From positions 1 to 24,306 of the forward strand of contig CAYLRO010000038.1 of NCBI GenBank assembly GCA_964386635.1: 24,306 nt of DNA, read 5' to 3'. This document shows positions 6,692-15,264 of this stretch, in pieces. Position 1 is the first letter of the stretch; each line of letters opens with the position of its first letter. Source of the DNA: Sabulitectum sp964386635. GTDB taxonomy: Bacteria; Fermentibacterota; Fermentibacteria; Fermentibacterales; JCC-6. The translations under genes and the position numbers were made by a program. A model generated the notes under the pieces. The model ran no database searches. It was not told where the DNA came from and was given only the letters and a program-made list of their open reading frames with translations.

Positions 6692-8194
6692 ATGTTTAAA
6701 AGATTGCTTTCTCACAGCATCTACATCATACCGATCCTTTTTATGATTTTACTCTGCTATTCAGTACTTTCAGGAAGCATTTATCTGGGCGCTGCTGACG
6801 ATGCCTTTTTCTATTTCAGAATAGCAGACAATTTTGTCGGGGATGGATTGCTTTCCTTCGATGGACTGACGGCAACCAACGGATTCCATCCACTTTGGAT
6901 GGGAGCACTTGTCTTGCTCCGGTTCTTTGTTTCAGGTCCAGAAGGATTTCTTTCGTCAGTGTTTGTCCTTTCTGCTGTGCTGATGACCATGTGCGGTGTT
7001 CAGTTCATCAGATTTGCCAGCAGCAGGTATTCTTTTCCGGTAATCCTTCTTGTTCTTTTTTTTCTTCTCAGGTACATGAGAGACTTTGCACTGATGTGCA
7101 TGGAAACTTCAATCCTCCTGCCTGTCTCCTTTGCTCTTTTATCGGTTGTAAGCAGGTTGCATTACAAGTCATCAAGGAGAGACTTCTGGCTAACTGGGAT
7201 TCTTATGGCACTGATGGGAGCGGCCCGGCTGGATTCAGTGGTTTTAGGGCTGTTGATTCTGCTGTACGTCTTCAAGTCTTTTGGAAAAAGAGCGCTGCTT
7301 CCATGTATGATTCCCGGAGTACTCTTCGCTCTTTCATATTTCTCTCTTAATTTTGCATTTACCGGCGGGTTTATTTCTGTTTCAAGCATGATGAAGGCAT
7401 CAGGATTTGGATTCAACCATCTTTTTTTCAATCAGTTATTTCTTTTTTCAGACCCTCTGGGTTTTAGAAGCCCCTGGGGTTTGTATCTCCTTCTCCTGGC
7501 GGCATCGATTCCAACACTGATCATCAGAAGATTACCTGATACGGCGAAGATTTCGAGCTTGTTTCTTATCTTATCAACAGCTGCACAGCTGTTCTTTTCT
7601 CAATGGCGCTTGTGGTATTGGTACGCATATCCAGCTGTTATCTTTCTGGCTTTTGGTCTGCCCTCTCTGCTTCAACTGATTTACGGGAAACTGAATTTCA
7701 CGGAGAAACTCAGAAAGGCAACATGCGCACTAATGCTTTGTGCTGTTTTTGTGCTGAGTATTTACTGGGGGCTGAGTTACGGACAAGTTGAGCAGAATGA
7801 TTTCAGGAACAGAAATATGCTGATAGCCCGGGAACTTAACGGACTTCTTTCTGACAGCGCTGTAATTGCCATGGGAGACAGAGCAGGAAGTTTAGCATAC
7901 TTTTTTCAGGGTAATGTGATTCAGTCAGAAGGACTTGCAGGAAATGGCGCTCTGGTTGAAGCAATCCAGTCCGGGAATCTGGAAGAACACCTGCACACAC
8001 TGGGAGCAGATTACATTTTCAGCTGGACAGGACCGCATCTTGTTAACGAATACGACAACTGGGATATTGTGATACCTGACATAGCCCAGTCTGCTGTTTT
8101 TAATAATGTGATAAAAGTTTACAGACAGAGTGAAATTTACCGGTGGACAGGAGAGAGTGAATCAGCTTTTCTCTGGAGTTTCAATGAAGACTGA
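6692..8194 (+). CDS. GT-C type membrane glycosyltransferase
   Basis: 500 residues. TM1 spans about residues 10-30, then GAADDAFFYFRIADNF (33-48) carries the acidic pair D36/D37 of GT-C enzymes. TNGFHPLWMGAL (62-73) matches the 'TNG-PLW' element found after it in AftB-like proteins. Multiple TM helices follow to about residue 370, then a soluble C-terminal domain (about 375-500). GAGG lies about 10 nt before the ATG, a rather long spacing. It is translationally coupled to the next glycosyltransferase, overlapping it by 11 bp. It is likely one of a set acting on a surface glycan or glycoprotein. The substrate is unknown. Confidence 0.8.
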   Translation: MFKRLLSHSIYIIPILFMILLCYSVLSGSIYLGAADDAFFYFRIADNFVGDGLLSFDGLTATNGFHPLWMGALVLLRFFVSGPEGFLSSVFVLSAVLMTMCGVQFIRFASSRYSFPVILLVLFFLLRYMRDFALMCMETSILLPVSFALLSVVSRLHYKSSRRDFWLTGILMALMGAARLDSVVLGLLILLYVFKSFGKRALLPCMIPGVLFALSYFSLNFAFTGGFISVSSMMKASGFGFNHLFFNQLFLFSDPLGFRSPWGLYLLLLAASIPTLIIRRLPDTAKISSLFLILSTAAQLFFSQWRLWYWYAYPAVIFLAFGLPSLLQLIYGKLNFTEKLRKATCALMLCAVFVLSIYWGLSYGQVEQNDFRNRNMLIARELNGLLSDSAVIAMGDRAGSLAYFFQGNVIQSEGLAGNGALVEAIQSGNLEEHLHTLGADYIFSWTGPHLVNEYDNWDIVIPDIAQSAVFNNVIKVYRQSEIYRWTGESESAFLWSFNED

Positions 8195-9404
8195 CCGAAC
8201 TCTGTTCATTATGCTTCTTCTTCCTGCATTGTTCTTGCTTTTGCAGAGCTTGAATTACGGCTTTGTCTCTGATGATTTTTACCTGGTCTACAGACAGGAA
8301 ACAGAAGGGTTCTTCTCCAGCTGGGGAGGTGAACAGGGAAACACCTTCTTCAGACCTGTGACAGTGTTTACATACGCGTCAGACAACCTTTTGTGGGGAT
8401 TGAACCCGGCAGGATATCATCTTACCAATATTCTCTGGCATCTGCTCTGCTCTGTTATTGTGTACCTCCTGGCCTTAGAGCTGTTCAGGGACGGGACCAG
8501 AGCCTTTCTCACCGGATACCTGTTCATGCTTCTTGCGTGTCATTCAGAATCAGTTGCATGGATTTCCGGTAGAACTGACCTGATAGCAACTGCATTCGCG
8601 CTTCTGTCCATTCTGTTTTTTATCAGGCGGAGTTTTCTTGCTGTCCCGTTGTTTGTTTTTGGTCTCCTGGCAAAAGAGAGTGTGATAACTGTTCCTGTGA
8701 TCTGGTTTCTTCTGGCAGTTTACCTGGGCACCTGGAAAGAAAGACAGGAAAGAATTCTTCTTCTTTCCGGATTGGGGATCTGGACTTTATACACAGGAGG
8801 CAGACTGCTGTTTTCCCCGGGTTTCTCCAATGGTCTGGATTCTGCAGGGATTTCACTTCAATCCTTGCCGGAGCTGACAGGGAATCTGGTGAGATACCTT
8901 TTCCGCGTTTTTGCCCCGCCCCTGCCCCTGTCTATTCGTTCTTTTGTTTTGTCCAATGCAGCTCTGGTACCTGCTTTTCTTGCATCAGTCTTCGCTGCAA
9001 TGTGGGTTCTGTACAGGAAACGATGTGCTGAAAGCGGGAAACAGATTCTCCTGTTTGCAGGGTGCTTTCTTGTCTCACTGCTCCCTGTAATTTTCATGAA
9101 GGTTTCTCTTTTTGATTCCAGGTCCGAGAGATTCCTTTACCTTCCAGGAGTGTTTGCCTCGCTGATGCTTGTAAAATGGATGTATTCTGTTATTGCTGCC
9201 AGGCGAATTGCTGCAATTGTATTGATTCTTTTCTCTCTTCTTCAGGGAGTGTTTCTATACAGGTCCTTCAGAAACTGGCAGATTGCCGGAGAGATGTGCC
9301 GGGAGATTGTCAGCAGCGGGAGTGTGGAAATTCCGGATAACTATAAAGGAGCCTATGTGTTCCGGAACGGTTATGAAGAAGCCGTTCTGATTTTCTCAAA
9401 CTGA
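8184..9404 (+). CDS. TMTC/PMT-like membrane glycosyltransferase
   Basis: 406 residues. The start at 8184 (not the in-frame ATG at 8130) was chosen because GGAG lies 5 nt before it and it opens with a hydrophobic segment. It overlaps the end of the upstream gene by 11 bp. The outer-loop acidic pair is VSDDFY (D30, D31). Downstream, SESVAWISGRTDLIATAF closely resembles the 'EAVAWISGRADLL' element of the protein O-mannosyltransferase-related TMTC family, which in eukaryotes is followed by TPR repeats that are absent here. About ten TM helices are visible. It is probably a lipid-linked-sugar-dependent transferase at the outer face of the inner membrane. Substrate and acceptor are unknown. Confidence 0.8.
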   Translation: MKTDRTLFIMLLLPALFLLLQSLNYGFVSDDFYLVYRQETEGFFSSWGGEQGNTFFRPVTVFTYASDNLLWGLNPAGYHLTNILWHLLCSVIVYLLALELFRDGTRAFLTGYLFMLLACHSESVAWISGRTDLIATAFALLSILFFIRRSFLAVPLFVFGLLAKESVITVPVIWFLLAVYLGTWKERQERILLLSGLGIWTLYTGGRLLFSPGFSNGLDSAGISLQSLPELTGNLVRYLFRVFAPPLPLSIRSFVLSNAALVPAFLASVFAAMWVLYRKRCAESGKQILLFAGCFLVSLLPVIFMKVSLFDSRSERFLYLPGVFASLMLVKWMYSVIAARRIAAIVLILFSLLQGVFLYRSFRNWQIAGEMCREIVSSGSVEIPDNYKGAYVFRNGYEEAVLIFSN

Positions 9405-9435
9405 CCTGGTACTTTAATGTATTGATTGAAGCTTC

Positions 9436-9471
9436 TTGACTTATACTAAATAGTATAATACTGTATAGTAT
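9436..9471 (+). promoter_or_regulatory. Promoter with two stacked palindromes
   Basis: TTGACT (9436-9441) is followed by TATACTAAATAGTATA (9442-9457, perfect inverted repeat of TATACT) and by ATACTGTATAGTAT (9457-9470, inverted repeat of ATACT). Possible -10 elements are TACTGT (9459-9464, 17-nt spacer) or TATAAT (9454-9459, spacer too short). The dyads overlap the promoter core, so a dimeric repressor could block it. The ATPase start codon is about 20 nt downstream. Confidence 0.5.
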
Positions 9472-9488
9472 AACAAAAGGAGAACAGT

Positions 9489-10601
9489 GTGAATCCTTTC
9501 AAGTATGGTCAGGTGGTAAGCCGGGAAGATTTCTGCCCCAGGCCGGATTACATCAAACAGATCAGGGGGTTCATAGAATCAGGTCAGAATGCAGTTCTTA
9601 CAGGCGAGAGAAGGATCGGGAAAACATCTCTGATCTGTGAAGCGGTTCAGAAAACAAAGAACCGCAGAATGATTTACATTGATCTTCTGGAGGTGAAAAC
9701 CTCTGACGACCTCTGCAGAAGAATGATAAGGGCTCTGCTTTCTGCAGAAAAACAATCATCTTTCCTGACCAGAATAATGAAAGGTCTTGCCGGTCTCAGG
9801 CCTTCTCTTTCCATCGACCCGATTTCCGGCCAGCCAAGCATTTCTCTTGACAGCAGGGTATCACTTGATCCGGATTCAATAGAATCGATTCTGGATCTGT
9901 TTGCAGGGATGAATGAAACCGGCAGGATCGTAGTGGTGTTCGATGAATTCCAGGACATACAGAACCTTAAGGATTACAGGGAAGCTCTTGCTGTTCTCAG
10001 GAGCAGGATACAGTTTCATGGAGACATCCCGTACATTTTCGCAGGAAGCATCAGAAACAGGATGGTTGAAATATTCACAGATCCGGAAAGTCCCTTCTTT
10101 AAATCCGCTCTCTCAATGGAGATAGGCCCACTGCAGAGCAACAGATTCAGCCGATTCCTGAAGAAGAAATTTGATGATGGGAAAAGGATCGTATCTCCTG
10201 CTCTTCTTAAGAGAGTTATAAAAATGTTTGATTCAGTTTCCGGAGACATACAGGAATTCTGCTGTGCCCTGTGGGATTGTTCATCACCTGGGGATGAGAT
10301 TTCAGAAGACCTGTTTGAAAAAGCATTTCACCTTGTCTTCGCAAGAGAGTCCAAAACATATGAATCGCTATTAATGCAGGTTTCTGCGCAGCAGTTGAAA
10401 TGCCTTACAGCACTGGCAAGACTGGGGGGGTTTTCACCTTACTCCAGGGAGTTTCTATCCCACGCAGGAATTGCCCAGGCGGGTTCTGTTCGAATGGCCC
10501 TTACAAAGCTGCGCTGGAAAAAAATTCTTTTCAGAAAAAAGAAGGAATACAGATTTACAAATCCATACTTCAAACACTGGCTTCTCTGGAAGAATTACTG
10601 A
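9489..10601 (+). CDS. AAA ATPase of the archaeal-type/STAND-like family
   Basis: 370 residues. GTG start with AAAGGAG 6 nt upstream. Walker A is GERRIGKT (39-46) and Walker B is VVVFDEFQD (148-156), with the D-E pair at 152-153. A sensor-like FAGSIRN element follows (about 182-190), as in the archaeal-type ATPase family (Pfam ATPase_2). The C-terminal ~90 residues read as a winged-helix domain (QLKCLTALARLGG, then RMALTKLRWKKILF). Such proteins often act with a partner effector or nuclease, but none is adjacent: upstream is a glycosyltransferase, downstream a convergent tRNA-Ser. The insertion at about 95-130 (repeated Ser/Asp/Leu) is low in complexity. Its role is unknown. The palindromic promoter suggests tight control. 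Confidence 0.85.
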   Translation: MNPFKYGQVVSREDFCPRPDYIKQIRGFIESGQNAVLTGERRIGKTSLICEAVQKTKNRRMIYIDLLEVKTSDDLCRRMIRALLSAEKQSSFLTRIMKGLAGLRPSLSIDPISGQPSISLDSRVSLDPDSIESILDLFAGMNETGRIVVVFDEFQDIQNLKDYREALAVLRSRIQFHGDIPYIFAGSIRNRMVEIFTDPESPFFKSALSMEIGPLQSNRFSRFLKKKFDDGKRIVSPALLKRVIKMFDSVSGDIQEFCCALWDCSSPGDEISEDLFEKAFHLVFARESKTYESLLMQVSAQQLKCLTALARLGGFSPYSREFLSHAGIAQAGSVRMALTKLRWKKILFRKKKEYRFTNPYFKHWLLWKNY

Positions 10602-10631
10602 AAATGACCTGTTGTGGAAAGACTGATTGAA

Positions 10632-10722
10632 TGGCGGAGAAGGAGGGATTCGAACCCTCGGTGGAGTTTCCCCCACATACGCTTAGCAGGCGTACGCCTT
10701 AAACCAGCTCGGCCACCTCTCC
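10632..10722 (-). tRNA. tRNA-Ser (anticodon GCU)
   Basis: 91 nt with a long variable arm typical of class II tRNA. Acceptor GGAGAGG pairs with CTTCTCC (one G-T). The D-arm is TGGCCGAGCTGGTTTAAGGC. The anticodon loop CTGCTAA has anticodon GCT, reading AGC/AGU. The variable arm is TGTGGGGGAAACTCCAC, the T-arm is GAGGGTTCGAATCCCTC, and discriminator G plus CCA are encoded. A 9-bp inverted repeat, GATTGAATG (10625-10633) and CATTCAATC (10726-10734), flanks the gene and could extend the acceptor stem in the precursor. Confidence 0.96.
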
Positions 10723-10742
10723 ACGCATTCAATCGGGCGTCA

Positions 10743-10771
10743 ATTATCTCTATAATTTCCGTTGCAGTCAA
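10743..10771 (-). promoter_or_regulatory. Promoter of tRNA-Ser
   Basis: On the minus strand TTGACT (10771-10766), a 17-nt spacer and GATAAT (10748-10743). Transcription would begin near 10736, about 14 nt before the mature tRNA 5' end. The -35 is near consensus. On the plus strand TATAAT (10751-10756) with TTCAAT 17 nt earlier is a weaker candidate for hydF. Confidence 0.65.
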
Positions 10772-10840
10772 CCCCGACCGGTGGTGCCGAAGGGAATTTC
10801 AGGTTTTATAGTAGAGGGTATCATCTGAAAGGAAGACCCC

Positions 10841-12157
10841 ATGCCAAGAGTGGACAGGCTGGTAATTGGAATCTTCGGCAGGATCAATGCCGGGAAAAGT
10901 ACATTGATGAATCTTCTTACACAGCAGGAAACCTCAATAGTAGATGCTCAGCCCGGAACAACTGCAGACGTAAAGAGTTCTGTGATGGAGATTCACTCCC
11001 TTGGGCCTGTTCGCATTCTCGACACTGCCGGATTGGATGAGGCTTCTGATCTGGGTGGAAAGAAAAGAGCAAAGGCTCTTGCCGCTCTGGAGGAAGTGGA
11101 CATTGCACTTCTTGTAGTAGATCCTGTTCAGGCATTTGTATCCATGCAGCTGGAGGTGGAGGAGCTTGTGGCATCCATGGCTGCCAGAACAGGCAGGAAA
11201 CTCGGTGTGGTTTTTAATGTGCGTTCCGATGCAAAAGCCCTTCTTCTCAACACAGGAGCAACCCTTTCAGAGGCCAGGGAGTTCTGCAGAACAGTGCTTC
11301 CTGACAGAAAGAATACACCTGAACTTACAGCAGACCTTTCAGTCCGGGAGGATTACCTGAGAACGGTGGAGTTTATTGCTGAAGCAAAACCTGCGGAAAT
11401 GGCACCGGTGCCGCTCCTTCCCTTCCTGAACCCCAGGAGCCCGGTGCTGATGCACATTCCCCTGGACGAAGAATCTCCCACAGGCAGGCTTCTACGGCCT
11501 CAGGAGATGGCAATGGAGTATCTTCTTCGACTGATGGTGCCTGTGGGTCTGTACAGAACAGATCTTGCTCTTGCCCGAAGCAATTCGTCGCTGCTGGTGG
11601 ACAGGGAGAGAAAAAAGTTTACAGAGTTTCTTGAAGCTCTGGAAAAGGGCAGTGGAGGGCTTCAACTGGTGGTAACTGATTCCCAGGCAATAGATGTGAT
11701 GAGTAAGTGGGTACCTGACAGCATTCCTCTTACAACTTTTTCAATAATGATGATTAACCAGACTGCCGGGGGCGATATGGATCTTTTTGTTCGTGGAGTA
11801 GCCCGGATGAATGAGCTTACTCCTGAAAGCAGAGTTCTTATTGCCGAGGCCTGTAACCATGACAGAATTGCAGAAGATATTGGAACCGTGCAGATACCGA
11901 AAAAGCTGAACAGTCTTTTCCCTGGTATAACGGTGGAACACGCCTTTGGCCGCGAGTTTCCTGATCCGCCGGGATTAAGAGAGTATGATCTGGTGATCCA
12001 CTGTGGAGGATGCATGATAAGCAGGCAGAAACTTGCTGCCAGAGTTGGCAGGCTTTCTGAGGCCGGGGTGCCCATTACCAATTACGGGTTTGCTCTTTCC
12101 TGGTTTGAAGGCCCTGAAGTTCTCTCACGCGTACTTGAACCCTGGAGGAATAAATGA
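10841..12157 (+). CDS. hydF: [FeFe] hydrogenase H-cluster maturation GTPase HydF
   Basis: 438 residues, usual HydF length. HydF is the scaffold on which HydE and HydG build the 2Fe subcluster before its transfer to HydA. The N-terminal GTPase domain has the P-loop GRINAGKS (13-20), switch region TT (40-41) and G3 motif DTAG (61-64). The C-terminal cluster domain has C338-x-H340, then 46 residues, then H387-C388-x2-C391 (IHCGGCM). This is the HydF C-x-H/H-C-x2-C signature. AAAGGAAG lies about 7 nt before the ATG. hydE, hydG and the hydrogenase are not in this window. It is coupled to the next gene by a 4-bp ATGA overlap. Confidence 0.96.
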   Translation: MPRVDRLVIGIFGRINAGKSTLMNLLTQQETSIVDAQPGTTADVKSSVMEIHSLGPVRILDTAGLDEASDLGGKKRAKALAALEEVDIALLVVDPVQAFVSMQLEVEELVASMAARTGRKLGVVFNVRSDAKALLLNTGATLSEAREFCRTVLPDRKNTPELTADLSVREDYLRTVEFIAEAKPAEMAPVPLLPFLNPRSPVLMHIPLDEESPTGRLLRPQEMAMEYLLRLMVPVGLYRTDLALARSNSSLLVDRERKKFTEFLEALEKGSGGLQLVVTDSQAIDVMSKWVPDSIPLTTFSIMMINQTAGGDMDLFVRGVARMNELTPESRVLIAEACNHDRIAEDIGTVQIPKKLNSLFPGITVEHAFGREFPDPPGLREYDLVIHCGGCMISRQKLAARVGRLSEAGVPITNYGFALSWFEGPEVLSRVLEPWRNK

Positions 12158-13341
12158 TACCTCTCCTGTTTCTTCTCTGCTCATTTCAACTTACCGGGGA
12201 GGATGGCGCAATAGTGATGCTGTCAGGCGTTCCCGCGGACCCATGGGCATCACTTTCAGACTCTCAGCTGGAAGAAATGTGGACCTACGGAATAGAAGGA
12301 TATCAGGTTCTGCGCTCCGGCTGGTCAGGTTATGTCCTTCGTGGTCCAGAGGGCTCGGCTTCTGTTCTTACCTCTTTGTGTGAGACACTGGTTCAGGACA
12401 GCCTGATTCCTGACAGTTCATTATGGAGCAGAACTCTGCAGCTGGCCTGGAACACAAATGCTCTATCCGGCTTTACTGTGATCGAGGATGAGCTGGGAGA
12501 TGTTTCTGATATGCCCTTCCGCACAAGCCGATGGCTTGAAACAGGACCTGACACACTGATACTTTCCCTGCCGGTGAGCAATACAGTGCTGTTCTGGTCA
12601 GGGGGATTTACAGGAGACTTCAATATGGCAGCCTGGCGGGGGATCGGCACAGAGATAATACCTGCAGGAGATCATTGCGTTGCCTCACTGGTATCATCTG
12701 CCATCTCAGGCTCACCGGATGACATAATCAACCTGGAGTATGTATCAGCTCCTTTGGATGTCTGGTGGGGAGAAACATGGGCACCATTGCTGGAAGCAGC
12801 AGACAGTATTGTTTTCCGGCAGATGCCATTGGGACAGATGCCTCAGAACTCTCTTGTATGGATAAGAGGTACCGGGGGACAACAGCTGCAACCCTGGGTT
12901 ATGACAGCTTCTCCACCACCTCCTGTTACGGCATCTCATTCTGTTGCCCGTATTCAGGGAGTAATACCTGAAACCTTATTCCCCTCTGAGCTCAGCGGCA
13001 CTGTTACAGTTGACATGCCCGGAAATGCCGGGAGCGCTGCCAGGGCTGCTTATGCAGCAGCGCTGCTTGAAAGAATTACAGCCAGAATGGCACTTCAGGG
13101 AGGTGCGCTGTGCAGGGGAAGATTCACAGCTGATGGTCTGGTCAGCTTACAGATTACAGGGGTTGACTGGTCCTCTTCAGAGGCTCTTCAGGTAATTCTG
13201 GAGGAACTGACTCCCATAATTTTCACTGCGCCGGAAACAGAACTTATGAACAATGCTGCAGTGAAAGCAGGAATTCCTGTTATGGATCAGAGAGAGACAG
13301 TGGAACTTCTTGCAGTTGTTACAGGTTTTCTACGGCAGTAA
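12154..13341 (+). CDS. Probable exported protein of unknown function, coupled to hydF
   Basis: 395 residues. GGAGG lies 5 nt before the ATG, which overlaps the hydF stop (ATGA). The N-terminus has a short hydrophobic stretch (MIPLLFLLCSFQL), consistent with a signal peptide or lipoprotein-like leader (C at residue 9). The rest is rich in Ser, Gly, Trp and acidic residues, with no cysteine motif or catalytic signature recognised. The C-terminal third (SAARAAYAAALLERITARMAL, then LQITGVDWSSSEALQVILEEL) has the helix-strand rhythm of M16-type peptidase half-domains. No HxxEH is present, so any such link would be an inactive relative. The 3' end abuts the convergent ABC-F gene with no gap. Confidence 0.7.
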   Translation: MIPLLFLLCSFQLTGEDGAIVMLSGVPADPWASLSDSQLEEMWTYGIEGYQVLRSGWSGYVLRGPEGSASVLTSLCETLVQDSLIPDSSLWSRTLQLAWNTNALSGFTVIEDELGDVSDMPFRTSRWLETGPDTLILSLPVSNTVLFWSGGFTGDFNMAAWRGIGTEIIPAGDHCVASLVSSAISGSPDDIINLEYVSAPLDVWWGETWAPLLEAADSIVFRQMPLGQMPQNSLVWIRGTGGQQLQPWVMTASPPPPVTASHSVARIQGVIPETLFPSELSGTVTVDMPGNAGSAARAAYAAALLERITARMALQGGALCRGRFTADGLVSLQITGVDWSSSEALQVILEELTPIIFTAPETELMNNAAVKAGIPVMDQRETVELLAVVTGFLRQ

Positions 13342-15264
13342 TTACTGGGCCTCGGCTATTTCAATCCACTGCTCTTCAAGGGCAGAGAGCTGATCGCTGA
13401 GGTAGGAGTGCTCCTTCTGCAGTTCAACAAGGCGTGTTGCATTTCCGGCAACTTCCGGAACTGAGAAAAGACCTTCTATCTCATCCCTTCGCTTTTCAAG
13501 GGGTTTCATTTTCTTCTCTATACGCTCAAGCCGTTTTTCCGACACTCTGCGAATCCGGTAAGCCCTGTTGCGTTCCGCAGCCTCTTTCCTTTTTCTCTCC
13601 TTTTCTGCTTCTCTTGACGTTTCCACAGCAGTATTTCTGTTCTGTTGAACACCAAGCTGTTTGTCAGCGATTTCCCGAAGTTTTGCAACATACTCCCGGA
13701 AGTTACCCGAGAACATTCCGACTTTTCCGTCTTTCACCAGAAAAAGCCTTTCAGAGAGAGCTGACAGAAGTTTTTCATCATGGCTTATCAGGATCAATGT
13801 GCCGGTGTACCGGGAGAGAGCTTCCTGGAGAACATCCCTGCTGAAAATGTCAAGGTGATTGGTGGGCTCATCAAGAATGAGCAGGTTTGTTGGCTTGATA
13901 AGAATACCCGCCAGGGCAAGGCGGCTGGTTTCACCTCCGGAGAGAACAGAAACAGGTTTCATTACATCGTCACCGGTGAAAAGGTATCTGCCAAGGTAAC
14001 TGCGGATCTCTTTTTCGCTTCTGGATGGAGCAAGATCATGCACATGGCGGAGCACTGTGCTTTCCTTGTTCAGCTGAAGATCAACTTCCTGTGAGTAATA
14101 TCCGATTCTTACTCCGGTGCCTTCAGTAACAGTGCCGGTTGTTGGCTCTTCGATCCGGGCGAAAAGACGGGAAAGAGTAGACTTGCCTCCTCCATTCTTT
14201 CCCACTATCCCGATTCTTTCGCCCCTCTGAATCTCGAGATTTACACCGGAGAAAACAGTTTTGTCATAGTCTTTGGATACATTCTCAAGTTCCAGGACCT
14301 TTGTACCGCTTCTGGGCACCGAAGGAGGCTTGATAATCATTCTTTTCGGGCTTCTGTAGGTAGTAATGGCTTCAAGCTTTTCAAGCATCTTCTCACGGCT
14401 TCTCACCTGGAAGCGCTTGCTTTCGGTTGCTTTGAATTTTCTTATGAATTTTTCGTGTCGATCTCTCTCTTCCTGAATTTTCCTGGCTTCTTTTTCAAGG
14501 AGTTCATTGTGAACAAGTTTTTCCTTTACATAAAAGGAATAATTACCGCCCCAGGTGTGCAATTCACCGAATTCAAGCTCGGTAACTCTGTTGATTACCC
14601 GGTCGAGGAAAGCGGGATCATGAGAAATGATCCAAACCGCTCCCCGGAACCTTTGGAGGAACTCCTCAAGCCAGAGACGGGCATCAAGGTCCAGGTGATT
14701 GGTGGGCTCATCAAGAAGAATAAGGTCAGGGTTTCCAAGGAGAATTGTTCCAAGCATGGCTCTCATTTTCCACCCGCCGGAAAAGTCTGCCAGTGGCTTC
14801 TCGAAATCATCATTTGTAAAACCAAGCCCGCTGAGAACTGCCTTTGCCCTGGATTGAAGATTGTATGCCCCGGTGGCGTGAATTTTGTCCTGAACCTCGG
14901 AAAGCTCACGGGCAATCTCCTTTTCAACCATCCCATGGGACTCTATCCGGGAGTGGAGTTCCGCCTCTTTCTCCAGAGCTTCTGCGATGTCTCCTGATCC
15001 GGCACAAACAGCCTGAAGCAGATTACCGGGAGGGAATTCGCTTATCTGCTGCGGGAGATAACCTATTCTCAGCCCTCCAGATTTACTCACTGTTCCTGCT
15101 GTAGGCTCCAGTTCACCTGAGAGGATCCTCAACAGAGAGGTTTTTCCTGCACCGTTTACTCCAACAAGGGCAACTCTGTCTCCTGCATTCATGTTGAAAG
15201 TAATACCGCTGAAAATTTCCTCAGCACCGAATTCCAGACTGACTCCATTTACTGAAAGAAGCAT
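13342..15264 (-). CDS. ABC-F family ATPase (translation factor type)
   Basis: 640 residues, two ABC domains and no membrane part. Domain 1: Walker A GVNGAGKT (35-42), signature FSGGWKMR (161-168), Walker B LILLDEPTNHLD (181-192). Domain 2: GKNGGGKS (355-362), signature LSGGETSR (441-448), LLILDEPTNHLD (461-472). The linker between them (about 245-320, charged, with KFIRKFKATESKRFQVRSRE) is the P-site tRNA interaction motif of ABC-F proteins, which bind the ribosomal E-site and ease stalled or slow translation. A C-terminal coiled coil (about 545-640) resembles the Uup/YheS/YfmR groups. The start overlaps the stop of the metallophosphoesterase by 1 nt. The exact subgroup is not resolved. A resistance role cannot be inferred. 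Confidence 0.93.
   Translation of the reverse strand: MLLSVNGVSLEFGAEEIFSGITFNMNAGDRVALVGVNGAGKTSLLRILSGELEPTAGTVSKSGGLRIGYLPQQISEFPPGNLLQAVCAGSGDIAEALEKEAELHSRIESHGMVEKEIARELSEVQDKIHATGAYNLQSRAKAVLSGLGFTNDDFEKPLADFSGGWKMRAMLGTILLGNPDLILLDEPTNHLDLDARLWLEEFLQRFRGAVWIISHDPAFLDRVINRVTELEFGELHTWGGNYSFYVKEKLVHNELLEKEARKIQEERDRHEKFIRKFKATESKRFQVRSREKMLEKLEAITTYRSPKRMIIKPPSVPRSGTKVLELENVSKDYDKTVFSGVNLEIQRGERIGIVGKNGGGKSTLSRLFARIEEPTTGTVTEGTGVRIGYYSQEVDLQLNKESTVLRHVHDLAPSRSEKEIRSYLGRYLFTGDDVMKPVSVLSGGETSRLALAGILIKPTNLLILDEPTNHLDIFSRDVLQEALSRYTGTLILISHDEKLLSALSERLFLVKDGKVGMFSGNFREYVAKLREIADKQLGVQQNRNTAVETSREAEKERKRKEAAERNRAYRIRRVSEKRLERIEKKMKPLEKRRDEIEGLFSVPEVAGNATRLVELQKEHSYLSDQLSALEEQWIEIAEAQ

Noticed and set aside
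6895..7350. Plus-strand frame of 151 codons inside the glycosyltransferase gene
   Set aside because: Alternate frame of the GT-C gene at 6692-8194, rich in Cys and Ser, with no ribosome-binding site.
8130..8183. Longer N-terminus for the third glycosyltransferase
   Set aside because: It would overlap the upstream gene by 65 bp and place 18 polar residues before the first membrane segment. The ATG at 8184 has a Shine-Dalgarno at proper distance.
10614..10811. Plus-strand open frame containing RRRDSNPRW
   Set aside because: This is the antisense translation of tRNA-Ser, a well-known false gene.
13434..15104. Several plus-strand open frames of 65-180 codons opposite the ABC-F gene
   Set aside because: They are shadows of a clearly coding minus-strand ABC-F gene and show no independent start signals or domains.
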